Assembly: GCF_025397915.1 (NCBI RefSeq)
Contig: NZ_JALIDZ010000013.1
Location: forward strand, 62,001 to 126,000
Reading direction: 5' to 3'
Length of the DNA stretch: 64,000 nt
Origin: Microbaculum marinisediminis
Lineage (GTDB): Bacteria > Pseudomonadota > Alphaproteobacteria > Rhizobiales > Tepidamorphaceae
Shown here piece after piece: positions 34,467-42,893 of this stretch (position 1 is its first letter; each line of letters begins with the position of its first letter). The position numbers were made by a program, and so were the translations under genes. The notes below the pieces were generated by a model. It was not told the DNA's origin, made no database searches, and was given only the letters and a program-made list of their open reading frames with translations.

Positions 34467-35075
34467 ATGCTGATCTCGCGACGCCATAATTTCGTATATC
34501 TCGCAAATCCAAAGACCGGAACCACCTCTATTGAGGTTTCGTTTCGGCAGTATGCGGATTTTGGCTCGGTTGGGCCGTCCTTGTCCAAGCATATAAACTA
34601 CAGGCAATTTACGCGGATGTTTTCGTATTTTGCGAAAAACTACGAAATTGTCGTCTGCGTGAGAGATCCTATAGAGTCGCTTTATTCCTGGTACAGATAT
34701 CGTCAGCGCGACAGCATTAAGATTGAAGAGAATCGGACTAGTAATGTCACGTTCCTGGAGTTCCTGAATGCCTGGAACGAGGAGTCCCCTCCGCCTTTCG
34801 CGAAGGTGAGTTCATCGGTCGAGTTTATTCTCGATCCCGATGGAAATATTCCGGATATATCCATATTCAAGTATGGGGAAAAACCATCCGTCCACGATTA
34901 CCTGGCGCGGAAGATCGGGAAGGACATTCCGGAGAAGACAATCAATGTCTCTCCGAAGGACGGTGATGTCGACCTGAACTCAATAAGAGATTCTGTCGGG
35001 AGAAGTCTTCCCAAATTGAATAGGTCGTATGACGTTTATAATAAAATTCAATTCGTAAATTCAAAGCATTCCTAG
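34467..35075 (+). CDS. Small sulfotransferase-like protein, AT-rich gene
   Basis: Protein of 202 residues. The N-terminus has the sulfotransferase P-loop-like motif FVYLANPKTGTTSIEVSF (residues 9-26), and the middle has VVCVRDPIESLYSWYRY, which matches the 3'-phosphate-binding segment of PAPS-dependent sulfotransferases. The protein is short compared with the usual 250-300 residues and may lack the C-terminal part. The gene is clearly richer in A and T than its neighbours and has no good ribosome site, both signs of recent transfer. It opens the cell-surface island. Acceptor unknown, probably a carbohydrate. Confidence 0.78.
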   Translation: MLISRRHNFVYLANPKTGTTSIEVSFRQYADFGSVGPSLSKHINYRQFTRMFSYFAKNYEIVVCVRDPIESLYSWYRYRQRDSIKIEENRTSNVTFLEFLNAWNEESPPPFAKVSSSVEFILDPDGNIPDISIFKYGEKPSVHDYLARKIGKDIPEKTINVSPKDGDVDLNSIRDSVGRSLPKLNRSYDVYNKIQFVNSKHS

Positions 35076-35527
35076 AGCGCACGTTTCCGGTGCTGGGGCG
35101 GCCCTTAAAAGGGGGGCAGTCGATCGGCATGGCATGGTCACCGTCTCCGCGAGGAGAGGGCCGATGGAGCGGGGTCGCTTCTGGCTGACGGACGATCGGC
35201 TTGCGAGGGGGAAGCGGCCTCTTCCATGCCCTGGTCAGCGCCGGCGGGCCACCAGCGCCGCTGTTCGTCGTTGTGCCGCATGGCGGTTCCGTATGGCGCA
35301 CCCTTTCCGGGGCCTGAGATGTCGATTGACTGACATTTCGCGGGGGGCTAAACGAGGACAGCCTGTATCCCCCACTGTAGCTGCGGTTGTAGCTAACGTT
35401 GTTTGTGGTCACGGAACGCGTCACCCCACCTGTGCAGACAAACGTGGTGATCTAGGTTGCAATCCGACGAAAAATCGCCGTCTCGGTCATTAGCGGTCGA
35501 TACAAGTTTGAAGACATAGGCACTCGG
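35076..35527. other. 452-base stretch with a possible trace of an IS5-type transposase
   Basis: No intact gene. A short plus-strand frame from 35161 begins with residues RGRFWLTDDRLAR, which resembles the first residues of IS5-family transposases, but the similarity stops at once. Inverted repeats at element ends were not found. I treat it as a possible relic only. The last 100 bases before the FdtA gene presumably hold its promoter. Confidence 0.3.
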
Positions 35528-35995
35528 ATGACGCTCGTACGACAACCTGCAGTCTTAAGCGATACACCCAGTCCGGGCACCTACGGCCGGTGGCCGACTT
35601 TGGTGCCAGTCTCGCTGTATGAGGACGAACGGGGCAATCTCGGCGTGGTGGAGGGACAGTCCCTGCCGTTCGCGGCGAAGCGCCTCTATTTCATGTTCGA
35701 CATGCCGAAGAACACCGTGCGCGGCGAACACGCCCACAAGACGTTGCAGCAGGTCATGCTTTGCCTTTCCGGCAGTGCCGAAGTGATGTTTTGGGACGGA
35801 AGCCGGGAAGAGACGTTCGAACTCTCCTCCCGCGATGTGGGGATCTATGTGCCTGCCGGTTTCTGGCGGCGGATCCTGATCAAGGAGGAAGGGACCGTAA
35901 TCGCCGTGCTCGCCTCCGAGCTTTTCGACAAAGGCGACTACATCTACAAAAAAGAAGATTATCTCCGATACATCAGCGGAAATTCCGGACGGTAA
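35528..35995 (+). CDS. fdtA: Sugar 3,4-ketoisomerase, FdtA/QdtA family (cupin)
   Basis: Small cupin enzyme of 155 residues. The signature RGEHAHKTLQQ (65-75) and the later DVGIYVPAGFWRRI match the FdtA, QdtA and WxcM-type dTDP-4-oxo-6-deoxyglucose ketoisomerases that move the keto group from C4 to C3. The product is then aminated by a DegT-type aminotransferase, which is the next gene seven bases downstream. The pair is diagnostic for a 3-amino-3,6-dideoxyhexose (Fuc3N or Qui3N) precursor. FdtA versus QdtA, which differ in C4 stereochemistry, cannot be settled by eye. Confidence 0.85.
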   Translation: MTLVRQPAVLSDTPSPGTYGRWPTLVPVSLYEDERGNLGVVEGQSLPFAAKRLYFMFDMPKNTVRGEHAHKTLQQVMLCLSGSAEVMFWDGSREETFELSSRDVGIYVPAGFWRRILIKEEGTVIAVLASELFDKGDYIYKKEDYLRYISGNSGR

Positions 35996-36002
35996 GCGGG
36001 CC

Positions 36003-37100
36003 GTGGACTTCCTGAGTGTCCGATACACGTACGACGTGCTGCGCGAGCCGATCGACCGCGCAGTTGCCGAGACGCTGGACTCCGGATGGTATCTGCGGGG
36101 CGACCGCACCGTAACGTTCGAGCGTGATTTCGCTGCCTATTGCGGAACCCGGTTTGCCGTCGGATCCAGCAACGGCCTGGATGCGCTGTACGCGATTTTG
36201 GCGGCGTACAGGATCGGCCCGGGCGACGAGGTCATCGTTCCCGCACACACCTTCATAGCGACATGGCTCGCCGTCAGCCGGACGGGAGCGACGCCTGTGC
36301 CGGTCGACGCGGATCCGGCCACGATGAACATGGATCTCGGCAAGGCTGCTGCCTCGATAACGGGACGAACCAGGGCAATCATCCCGGTCCATCTCTATGG
36401 CACCGTGACGGACGTCGTGGCGCTGCGGCGGGCCGTGGCTGGACGCGATATCCGGATCGTCGAAGACGCCGCGCAGGCGCATGGCGCGGCGATCGACGGC
36501 GTGCGCGCCGGCGCTCTGGGAGATGCCGCGGCATTCAGCTTCTACCCGGGCAAGAATCTCGGCGCGTTCGGCGACGCCGGAGCCGTCACGACCGACGATG
36601 GCGAACTGGCCACGCGGGTTCGGGACCTGTCGAACTACGGGTCGCCGGAAAAGTATGTCCACGACTATGTCGGAGTGAACGCCCGCATGGACGAAATCCA
36701 GGCGGCGGTCCTGTCGGTCAAGCTGGCCGTGCTCGATGAATGGACGCGCCGGCGGCAGGAGATCGCGAGAACCTATGACGCCGAGCTGAAGGACTGCGCC
36801 GGGCTGACCCTGCCGGAACTCGAGGACGATCCGGCGCGTCAGGTCTGGCACCTATATGTCGTCAGGACGGCGGAACGGGATCGGCTTGCCGCACGGCTCG
36901 AGGAGCTTGGCGTTCCGACCATTATCCATTACCCCGTCCCCATCCATCGCCAGGGCGCCTACAGGGCGTTGTTTCCGGATTCCTCGTTTCCCGTTGCCGA
37001 AGCAATCTCGGAAACGTGCCTCAGTCTGCCCATCGGGCCACATCTGACCAACGAGGAGGTCGGTCGCGTTATAGACGGCGTTCGCGCCGCCTTGCGGTGA
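36003..37100 (+). CDS. fdtB: Sugar aminotransferase, DegT/DnrJ/EryC1 family (FdtB-like)
   Basis: PLP-dependent transaminase of 365 residues. The cofactor lysine is Lys184 in SFYPGKNLGAFGDAG; other family segments are AVGSSNGLDALYAIL, VEDAAQAHGA and GVNARMDEIQAAVLSVKL. The start is GTG at 36003. It directly follows the 3,4-ketoisomerase gene, so it probably aminates a dTDP-3-keto-6-deoxyhexose at C3. An acyltransferase gene follows that could N-acylate the new amino group, completing a Fuc3NAc- or Qui3NAc-like sugar. Confidence 0.88.
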   Translation: MDFLSVRYTYDVLREPIDRAVAETLDSGWYLRGDRTVTFERDFAAYCGTRFAVGSSNGLDALYAILAAYRIGPGDEVIVPAHTFIATWLAVSRTGATPVPVDADPATMNMDLGKAAASITGRTRAIIPVHLYGTVTDVVALRRAVAGRDIRIVEDAAQAHGAAIDGVRAGALGDAAAFSFYPGKNLGAFGDAGAVTTDDGELATRVRDLSNYGSPEKYVHDYVGVNARMDEIQAAVLSVKLAVLDEWTRRRQEIARTYDAELKDCAGLTLPELEDDPARQVWHLYVVRTAERDRLAARLEELGVPTIIHYPVPIHRQGAYRALFPDSSFPVAEAISETCLSLPIGPHLTNEEVGRVIDGVRAALR

Positions 37101-37141
37101 CAGTTTGCCTGGCCGGGCCGCGAACGAAAAAGGGTAACGCG

Positions 37142-38023
37142 ATGTTCCAGTTGTCGTCGGTGACGACCGAAGCCGTCATACGCGACGGCGCCTTCGCCCG
37201 GACCGATTTCGCCTTCAGCACGGAGCCGGGAACGCTGTGCTGCGCGGCGACGAAAAAGTATCTCAAGCTGGCCAACGAGAAGCCCTCGATGGCGGCCATC
37301 GTGACGACACGCGAACTGGCGGATCATGCGCGTCCGGATCTCGGGGTCGTTGTCTCTGAGTTGCCCCTCAAGGCGTTCTACGAGATCCACAACAGGCTCG
37401 TTCTCGATCATGGCTTGCGCCCGGAATTCGAACCGCGCCAGGCGGCTTCCGCGCGGATCCACCCCTCCGCCCAGGTGACGGAGCGTTGCATCATCGGCGA
37501 GAACGTCGTCATTTCTCCCGGAGCGATCGTCTGCGACGACACGATCCTCGAGGACGACGTCTTTATCGGCCCGGGCGCGCTCGTCGGCGTCGAGGGGCAC
37601 TTCTACAAGCAATTCGGGAATGACCGCGTCAAGGTCGAGCACGGCGGTGGCACGCACCTTGCGCGCGGGGCGCAGGTGCTCGCAGGGGCAATCGTCCAGA
37701 AAACGATATTCAACGATTCCACGATGATCGGGGAGGAGGTCGTTCTCGGTCCCGGCACCCTGGTGGCACACGGCGTGGACATCGGAGCGCGAACCATCCT
37801 TGCCGGAGGCGCCCAGGTCGCCGGCTTTACGACGATCGGAGAGGATGTCTGGATTGGTCCGTCGGCGGTGATCAGCAATTTTATCCAGATTGGCGATGGG
37901 GCGAGTATCGAGCTCGGCGCCGTAGTCGGCCGGAGCGTACCGGCAGGCCAGCGGCAATCGGGGGCATTCGCCACGGAGCACAAGCTGAACCTGCGCGCCC
38001 ACGCCAAGCTTTGGCGGCTCTGA
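37142..38023 (+). CDS. Left-handed beta-helix acyltransferase (LpxD/FdtC-like)
   Basis: Protein of 293 residues. An N-terminal domain of about 95 residues precedes a hexapeptide-repeat helix (SARIHPSAQVTERCIIGENV onwards, then TTIGEDVWIGPSAVISNFIQIGDG). The two-part layout with an N-terminal base-binding-like domain resembles LpxD, which transfers 3-hydroxyacyl groups from ACP, more than the short acetyl-CoA-dependent FdtC. After the FdtA/FdtB pair it most likely N-acylates the 3-amino sugar. If it is LpxD-like it may use acyl-ACP, which would fit the ACP and KAS III genes further down the island. That link is speculative. Confidence 0.78.
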   Translation: MFQLSSVTTEAVIRDGAFARTDFAFSTEPGTLCCAATKKYLKLANEKPSMAAIVTTRELADHARPDLGVVVSELPLKAFYEIHNRLVLDHGLRPEFEPRQAASARIHPSAQVTERCIIGENVVISPGAIVCDDTILEDDVFIGPGALVGVEGHFYKQFGNDRVKVEHGGGTHLARGAQVLAGAIVQKTIFNDSTMIGEEVVLGPGTLVAHGVDIGARTILAGGAQVAGFTTIGEDVWIGPSAVISNFIQIGDGASIELGAVVGRSVPAGQRQSGAFATEHKLNLRAHAKLWRL

Positions 38024-38096
38024 GCGCGCGGGCGCAACGCCGCCACGCCCGGCCGCCCGACACCAAAGGCGCAATCGCGTCCAGCGGAGAGATGAA

Positions 38097-38888
38097 GTGC
38101 AGCGTTTTGTAATTTATGCGACGGGTCGAACCGGATCGTCCGCCATCGTGGATGAGCTGAACAATCACCCGCGGGTGATCTGCCACTCGGAGATAGTGCG
38201 CCCACGGCCGCTCGATGCCGTTGCGGCGGCCTTCGAGAAATTCGGCAAGGACTATCCCGAAAAGGCCAACACGATCGATCGCGTGCTTCCCTACAAGCTG
38301 TTCGCCGAAGAGGACGATGATACGGCCATATCCCCTGACAGTTTCGGGGCCTACTGGCAGTACATCGAATCGAAGGCGATCCCGGCGCCGCAAGCATTGG
38401 GATTCAAGGTGCTCGAGGCCCACGTCAAAAACACGGCCTTTCCGGATCTCTGCCGCGAGAGTGATGTCGCTATCATCCATTTGGTCCGCCGCAACGTGTT
38501 TCGGAAGGTGATCAGCTGGATGGTCGCCAAGCAGGTCGGGGTCTACAACAGCCGCGGCAACTACGAGCCGGAAGCCGGCCGCCGCCTGACACCGGACCCC
38601 GCGGACGTGGTGAAGCGCGTCCGGCGTATGAAGACGGGAAACGACTCGAGCGAGGCGGAGGTGGCAAGTTCCGGCGCACGGTCGATAACCGTCTACTATG
38701 AGGATTGGCTTGCCGACAGGGACGCGTTCTTTGCACGCGTATGCGGGTTTCTCGGCGTCGATGCGGTTACGCCGGACCAGACGACGCTGATCCGGATGGT
38801 CCCCGAACCGATGGAGGAACTGCTCGGAAACTATCCGGCCGTCGCCGACGCCATGCGGGCGGCCGGGTTCGGGGAGTATCTGGACTGA
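38097..38888 (+). CDS. Stf0/NodH-type sulfotransferase
   Basis: Protein of 263 residues. The N-terminal motif IYATGRTGSSAIVDELNNHP (5-24) is the PAPS 5'-phosphosulfate loop of the Stf0/NodH group, and IIHLVRRNVFRKVISWMVAK (about 126-145) is the 3'-phosphate segment. The start is GTG at 38097 with GGAGA six bases upstream; the nearby ATG is out of frame. Relatives sulfate glycolipids and lipo-chitooligosaccharides. It follows the amino-sugar cassette, so the sulfated product may be a surface glycan. Confidence 0.82.
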   Translation: MQRFVIYATGRTGSSAIVDELNNHPRVICHSEIVRPRPLDAVAAAFEKFGKDYPEKANTIDRVLPYKLFAEEDDDTAISPDSFGAYWQYIESKAIPAPQALGFKVLEAHVKNTAFPDLCRESDVAIIHLVRRNVFRKVISWMVAKQVGVYNSRGNYEPEAGRRLTPDPADVVKRVRRMKTGNDSSEAEVASSGARSITVYYEDWLADRDAFFARVCGFLGVDAVTPDQTTLIRMVPEPMEELLGNYPAVADAMRAAGFGEYLD

Positions 38889-38974
38889 CGATCGGCACCT
38901 TTTTTACCGGTTAGTCACGGACCTGCCGTCTCCGGTGACCGACGCACGGACCGATTGAGTCGTTCGGCGCCGGT

Positions 38975-41275
38975 CTATTTCTCCACGTCGTCCAGCGCCG
39001 CCGAGAAGACCTCGATGTCGACGAAATACGGCAACTGCGGAAAGCCGGCTCCGTGGAATCCTTCGTGATGGAATTCGCCGAGCATCCATTCAAATCTCGA
39101 GCCGGTCGCATGCCCGAGTGCCGGATAGTAGTTCTTGGCCGACTGCCGGGGAGCGAAGCACATCGCGGCCATACCGCGGGGCGCGAAAATCAGATTCGCA
39201 AACGCCGCACCGGTCGGTCCGGCGACAATCGACGTCTGAGACAATAGCTCAACCTGTTGCTGTGGCGTCAGTTTTGCCGGATCGACAACCTCGAAGCCTC
39301 GCGCAACGGCGAAATCGCGCAGTTCGTCCTCGTTTATGAGGGGACGGCGGTGCGTGTCGCTGAACTCCCGAGACCAGAATATTCTCTTCCCTTGCCCTTT
39401 CGGAACGGCTTCCCCGATCCCCAGCCTGCGTCGCAGGGCGTCGAGCAGGACCGGATCGGGGAGAGACAGCATGCGGGCCGGCGTCGGCAGCAGGAGGTCA
39501 TCGAAGACATAGGCAGTATCCGGATCGAGCCGCAACGTGCGATCCTTGGCTATGCCGAGGAATTCGAGAAGAACATCAACCCAGACCGGAACGTTGTCGG
39601 GCAGAACAAAAACTCTGTCGTCGAAATACCCCTTCTCCAGAAGGTAGGGGACCTTGCTGTAGTTTTGGATGAGCGCGTGATAATAGTTGAAGAACTGCAT
39701 GGGTTGCCCCATGAGATAGATCGATTTTTCGGAGATCCTTTCGACCGTGGCGGGGGCGCGGTAAACCATTCCGGCATCGCCGGCGGCGATCAGACCCGAG
39801 GTCGGCGGCAACATGTCGATGCGCGGATCGAAGAAAAGCGAATCGCCTTGCGGGCCAAGCAGGCGGATGTGCTCAAGAACGGTGACATCACGAAGCTGGA
39901 AGGCGTCCAGTTCGGCGTATGTGACCGGCTGTGACACGGATCTGCGGTCGTCCTTGCGATAGGCCGTGAAGTCCACATTTCCCGAAGCGGCTTCGAATAC
40001 GCTGGTCGTGTCCTGGCGCCCGGAGAAGTCTTCGATCTGTACGAACGGGGCAGCGCGGACTTCATACTCCCCGTGTGCAAATTCCCTGGCGAGGGATGCC
40101 GCGTCGTCTTGGCGGCCGATCTGGCAAAGCGCCTTCATGTAACGGGCAAGAATATCCTTATCGCCCGGCTCGTACGACAACAGGGTCTCATACACGGCAA
40201 CTTCGGCTTCGTGGTCCCCGTAGACCGAATGCAGTTCAGCCAATTGCCTCAGCGCGATCGCCGAGCTTTCGTCACATTCGAGCGCGGCCTTCAGCAGCAA
40301 GAGCGCAGTATTTCCCGCAAAGAGACTCCGTGTTTCGGCATCGCGAAAAACCGAGACACCCCAGTCGGCCAAGGATGTCGTCTCTCGCTCTTCCCCGAAC
40401 CGGAGGACCCGCAGTCGCCGCAACTGTGAGACAACGAGCCCGGCCATTGCAGCATAGACACGAGCCTGTTCGGTTTTTGCGTCTGCGTCTGGTACCGGAA
40501 ACAGGGAATCGTGAATGTCTCGGGTTACCGACGGCATAAATATCGATAATTCGCCATAGACATCATTCAGGTTGTTTTCGAACGTGCTGAGTCTCACGAG
40601 CTGCTTGACGGATATATCGATGTCATTCGCTCTCTCCGCCCAAACGGATAGAAATATTTTCAGATTCAGTATTTGTATGTTTTTGGGGAACTTAATTTGC
40701 GCTATTTCGACTATATAATAGGCTTCATCGGTCCGTTTTGCGCGGCGCAATTGCGCTGCGATCTGAAATATATTCTTGGGAGTAAGCGTGTCCGAGTTTT
40801 TTAGAAGGCCTATTCCTTGCAGGGACACCGAATCTATATTCGATAGGATATGCTTTATGGCGATGTTGCCGAATTTCTTATCGTTCGGATTGCGCCGGAA
40901 CAAATCTTTGAGAGCCTGCGCTATCTCCTCAGGCGAGCCCTCGACAGCGCCGGCAAGCGCGCGGAATTGATTTCGAAAAGACTCGTTATCAAGTTTCTTT
41001 TCTTCCAGTATTTTCGAGATAGCAATCGTCACGCCTGCATCTTTGGGGATATTGCATATATCTAAAATTACATTGCTTTTATTCTGAGTGTTAATGGAGT
41101 TATTGTCTATAATGGCTGATATCAGATCGGTCAGCGCGCTGGTGTCGCCTTCCGATTTTCTGGCTTTTTTAATGAGGCTTCTGATCGACCGTCTTTTTAT
41201 TGGCCCGAGATGCTTGGCTACAGTTTTTTCGATCTCATCATAGTAATAAGAAGCTGTAAGCGGTCGAGATTGCAT
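38975..41275 (-). CDS. TPR-repeat protein with C-terminal GT61 (DUF563) glycosyltransferase domain
   Basis: Large protein of 766 residues. The first 400 or so residues are helical with repeat patterns like ALRQLAELHSVYGDHEAEVAVYETLLSYEPGDKDILARYMKAL that read as TPR units. The C-terminal part (about 470-766) has the GT61/DUF563 features ending in LLSQTSIVAGPTGAAFANLIFAPRG. The part of the gene for the first 250 residues is AT-rich, whereas the rest has the normal high GC, so the gene may be a mosaic. GT61 enzymes add xylose, GlcNAc and other sugars to glycans or lipids in capsule and LPS loci. It is transcribed against the amino-sugar cassette. Confidence 0.8.
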   Translation of the reverse strand: MQSRPLTASYYYDEIEKTVAKHLGPIKRRSIRSLIKKARKSEGDTSALTDLISAIIDNNSINTQNKSNVILDICNIPKDAGVTIAISKILEEKKLDNESFRNQFRALAGAVEGSPEEIAQALKDLFRRNPNDKKFGNIAIKHILSNIDSVSLQGIGLLKNSDTLTPKNIFQIAAQLRRAKRTDEAYYIVEIAQIKFPKNIQILNLKIFLSVWAERANDIDISVKQLVRLSTFENNLNDVYGELSIFMPSVTRDIHDSLFPVPDADAKTEQARVYAAMAGLVVSQLRRLRVLRFGEERETTSLADWGVSVFRDAETRSLFAGNTALLLLKAALECDESSAIALRQLAELHSVYGDHEAEVAVYETLLSYEPGDKDILARYMKALCQIGRQDDAASLAREFAHGEYEVRAAPFVQIEDFSGRQDTTSVFEAASGNVDFTAYRKDDRRSVSQPVTYAELDAFQLRDVTVLEHIRLLGPQGDSLFFDPRIDMLPPTSGLIAAGDAGMVYRAPATVERISEKSIYLMGQPMQFFNYYHALIQNYSKVPYLLEKGYFDDRVFVLPDNVPVWVDVLLEFLGIAKDRTLRLDPDTAYVFDDLLLPTPARMLSLPDPVLLDALRRRLGIGEAVPKGQGKRIFWSREFSDTHRRPLINEDELRDFAVARGFEVVDPAKLTPQQQVELLSQTSIVAGPTGAAFANLIFAPRGMAAMCFAPRQSAKNYYPALGHATGSRFEWMLGEFHHEGFHGAGFPQLPYFVDIEVFSAALDDVEK

Positions 41276-41807
41276 ACTCTGTGCGTTGCCCCAATTGCAG
41301 CTGGATAGAGACGGCTGGCCGCAGCACTGACCGGACCCGGTGACGATTCAGTTCCCGGCGTTAGGGTCTAACATGGAGTGCTGTTTGATTGGCGGAAAAT
41401 CCAGCATAGATCGACGGTCTCACCGAAGGCAATGCTGATGTGGGGCCGATAACCTCACACCGAGTTTTCCTCCAGCTGAAGTCGGGGGCCGGCTCCGATT
41501 GTGCCATGAGCCACAAGCTCGGGCCGCCGGAAGGTGGGGATTCCCGGCCTTTTCACGATGGCGCGCTGGCGGCGCCGATCGGGACTGTGAACGAGACCCG
41601 GGCCTTGCGCGAAAACCGGTGCCGGAGCAGCGGGAAAGCCGCCCTTCAGCGGATACCACTGCCGCCGCCGTAACGGGGCGCGCGCTACTGTGCCGATAGA
41701 TGCACTGCCGGGGGCCTGCCACGCGATATCAGAGGGGACGAGAGCTGCCTTGCCCCCGTCAGGCCGGTTTCAAATCGCATTTGGATCCGATCTCGAGAGG
41801 CCGGGTC
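41276..41807. other. 532-base gene-free stretch
   Basis: No supported gene on either strand. Both flanking genes are on the minus strand, so it should hold the promoter of the TPR-GT61 gene at its left and 3' sequence of the sulfotransferase gene at its right. Frames here lack ribosome sites and recognisable products. Confidence 0.45.
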
Positions 41808-42848
41808 CTAGTTGGCGGTTCGTTTGACCGGCGGTCTGATTGCCCTGCGCAACGATCGTACCGCTCCGAGAGGGCGTTCGAAGCGCCAGACCAGGCTTCG
41901 AAGGCGGTTATTCTCGGTCTCGAGCTCGGCGCATTTGGCCGCCGATGCGTGGTATGCGACCCGATATTCCTTGGCTATGACTTCCAGGTTGTCGCGCAGG
42001 TATTCCGGGTCATTCGTGCTTTCGATCCAGGGCGCGACGTCTGCAAGTGTCGCAACGGCGCAGTCGGCCAGATCGTCCAGCGCAGCAGGCCGCTCTCCCT
42101 CCTCCGCCCAGAGATCGAGTTGCCGATAAAGCTGGTCGGCCATGCCATGGCCGAGAATGCTGTCGTGATGGCGTAGCGTATCGCTGACGACGCCCGTAGC
42201 GGCCGCCAACTCCGCTCCCGACAAGGTCCTTCCGATCGCCGCGGCAAGGATGGCGGCCTGGGTTGCGGGGGCCGTGAACCACCGGTCATAGGAGATCGAT
42301 GCGCCGACGAGGTCGCGACCGGCGGTCAAGGCATCCACGTTATTGACGAGCCACAACAGCCGCCCGAAGGCGCGGGGCAGATCGTCGCGTTTCTCAAGCG
42401 ATGCGGCAACGGCGTCCGGCGCGCGCGCGCACAGCACGCCAGCCAGCCGAATGCCGCAGTCATCCGCGATCGCCTGCCACAACGGCAACAAGCGGCAGAC
42501 GCGCGGATCCTTGACCATCCACGGGGTGCCGTTCGCGGCCTCTACGCCGGCCCGGATAAACGCCTCGAGTTCCCGTCTCGGCTCCGTTATTGCCGGGTTG
42601 TCCAGCCATCCATCGGGCATTGGCAGGCTTGCGCGTATGCCGCCCCAGGACCGATCAAGGGTTGCCAGGATGGTGTCGTGCAGACCGACAAGGTCGGCAT
42701 CTTCCCAATAGCCGCGAGGATTGAATTCGTTGGCCTCCAGGAGCCGATCGCGGGTCCAGGCGCCCAGCCGTGTCAACATCTCCGCAGCGAGCGAGGTGCC
42801 GCTGCGGTGCATGCCTATGACAATCACGATGTGAGGCTTGGTTGCCAC
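41808..42848 (-). CDS. Sulfotransferase family protein
   Basis: Protein of 346 residues. The PAPS loop is IVIGMHRSGTSLAAEML (9-25). Residues 40-60 read LEANEFNPRGYWEDADL, a segment common in bacterial sulfotransferase-like proteins of polysaccharide loci, and WMVKDPRVCRLLPLW follows near 110. The C-terminal 60 residues contain a heptad-like helix (YHASAAKCAELETENNRLRSL) and a basic tail, possibly for oligomerisation or membrane contact. It is co-directional with and close to the GT2-sulfotransferase fusion, 45 bases downstream of it. Confidence 0.8.
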   Translation of the reverse strand: MATKPHIVIVIGMHRSGTSLAAEMLTRLGAWTRDRLLEANEFNPRGYWEDADLVGLHDTILATLDRSWGGIRASLPMPDGWLDNPAITEPRRELEAFIRAGVEAANGTPWMVKDPRVCRLLPLWQAIADDCGIRLAGVLCARAPDAVAASLEKRDDLPRAFGRLLWLVNNVDALTAGRDLVGASISYDRWFTAPATQAAILAAAIGRTLSGAELAAATGVVSDTLRHHDSILGHGMADQLYRQLDLWAEEGERPAALDDLADCAVATLADVAPWIESTNDPEYLRDNLEVIAKEYRVAYHASAAKCAELETENNRLRSLVWRFERPLGAVRSLRRAIRPPVKRTAN

Positions 42849-42893
42849 GGTGTCGAATCCGGCGCAGTTCCTGAAGTTCGCGCTGATCGCCGC

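Noticed and set aside
35161-35210. Start of an IS5-family transposase (RGRFWLTDDRLAR)
   Set aside because: Only about 13 residues look similar; no further transposase motif, no inverted repeats and no target duplication were found, so I keep it as a possible relic and do not call a mobile element.
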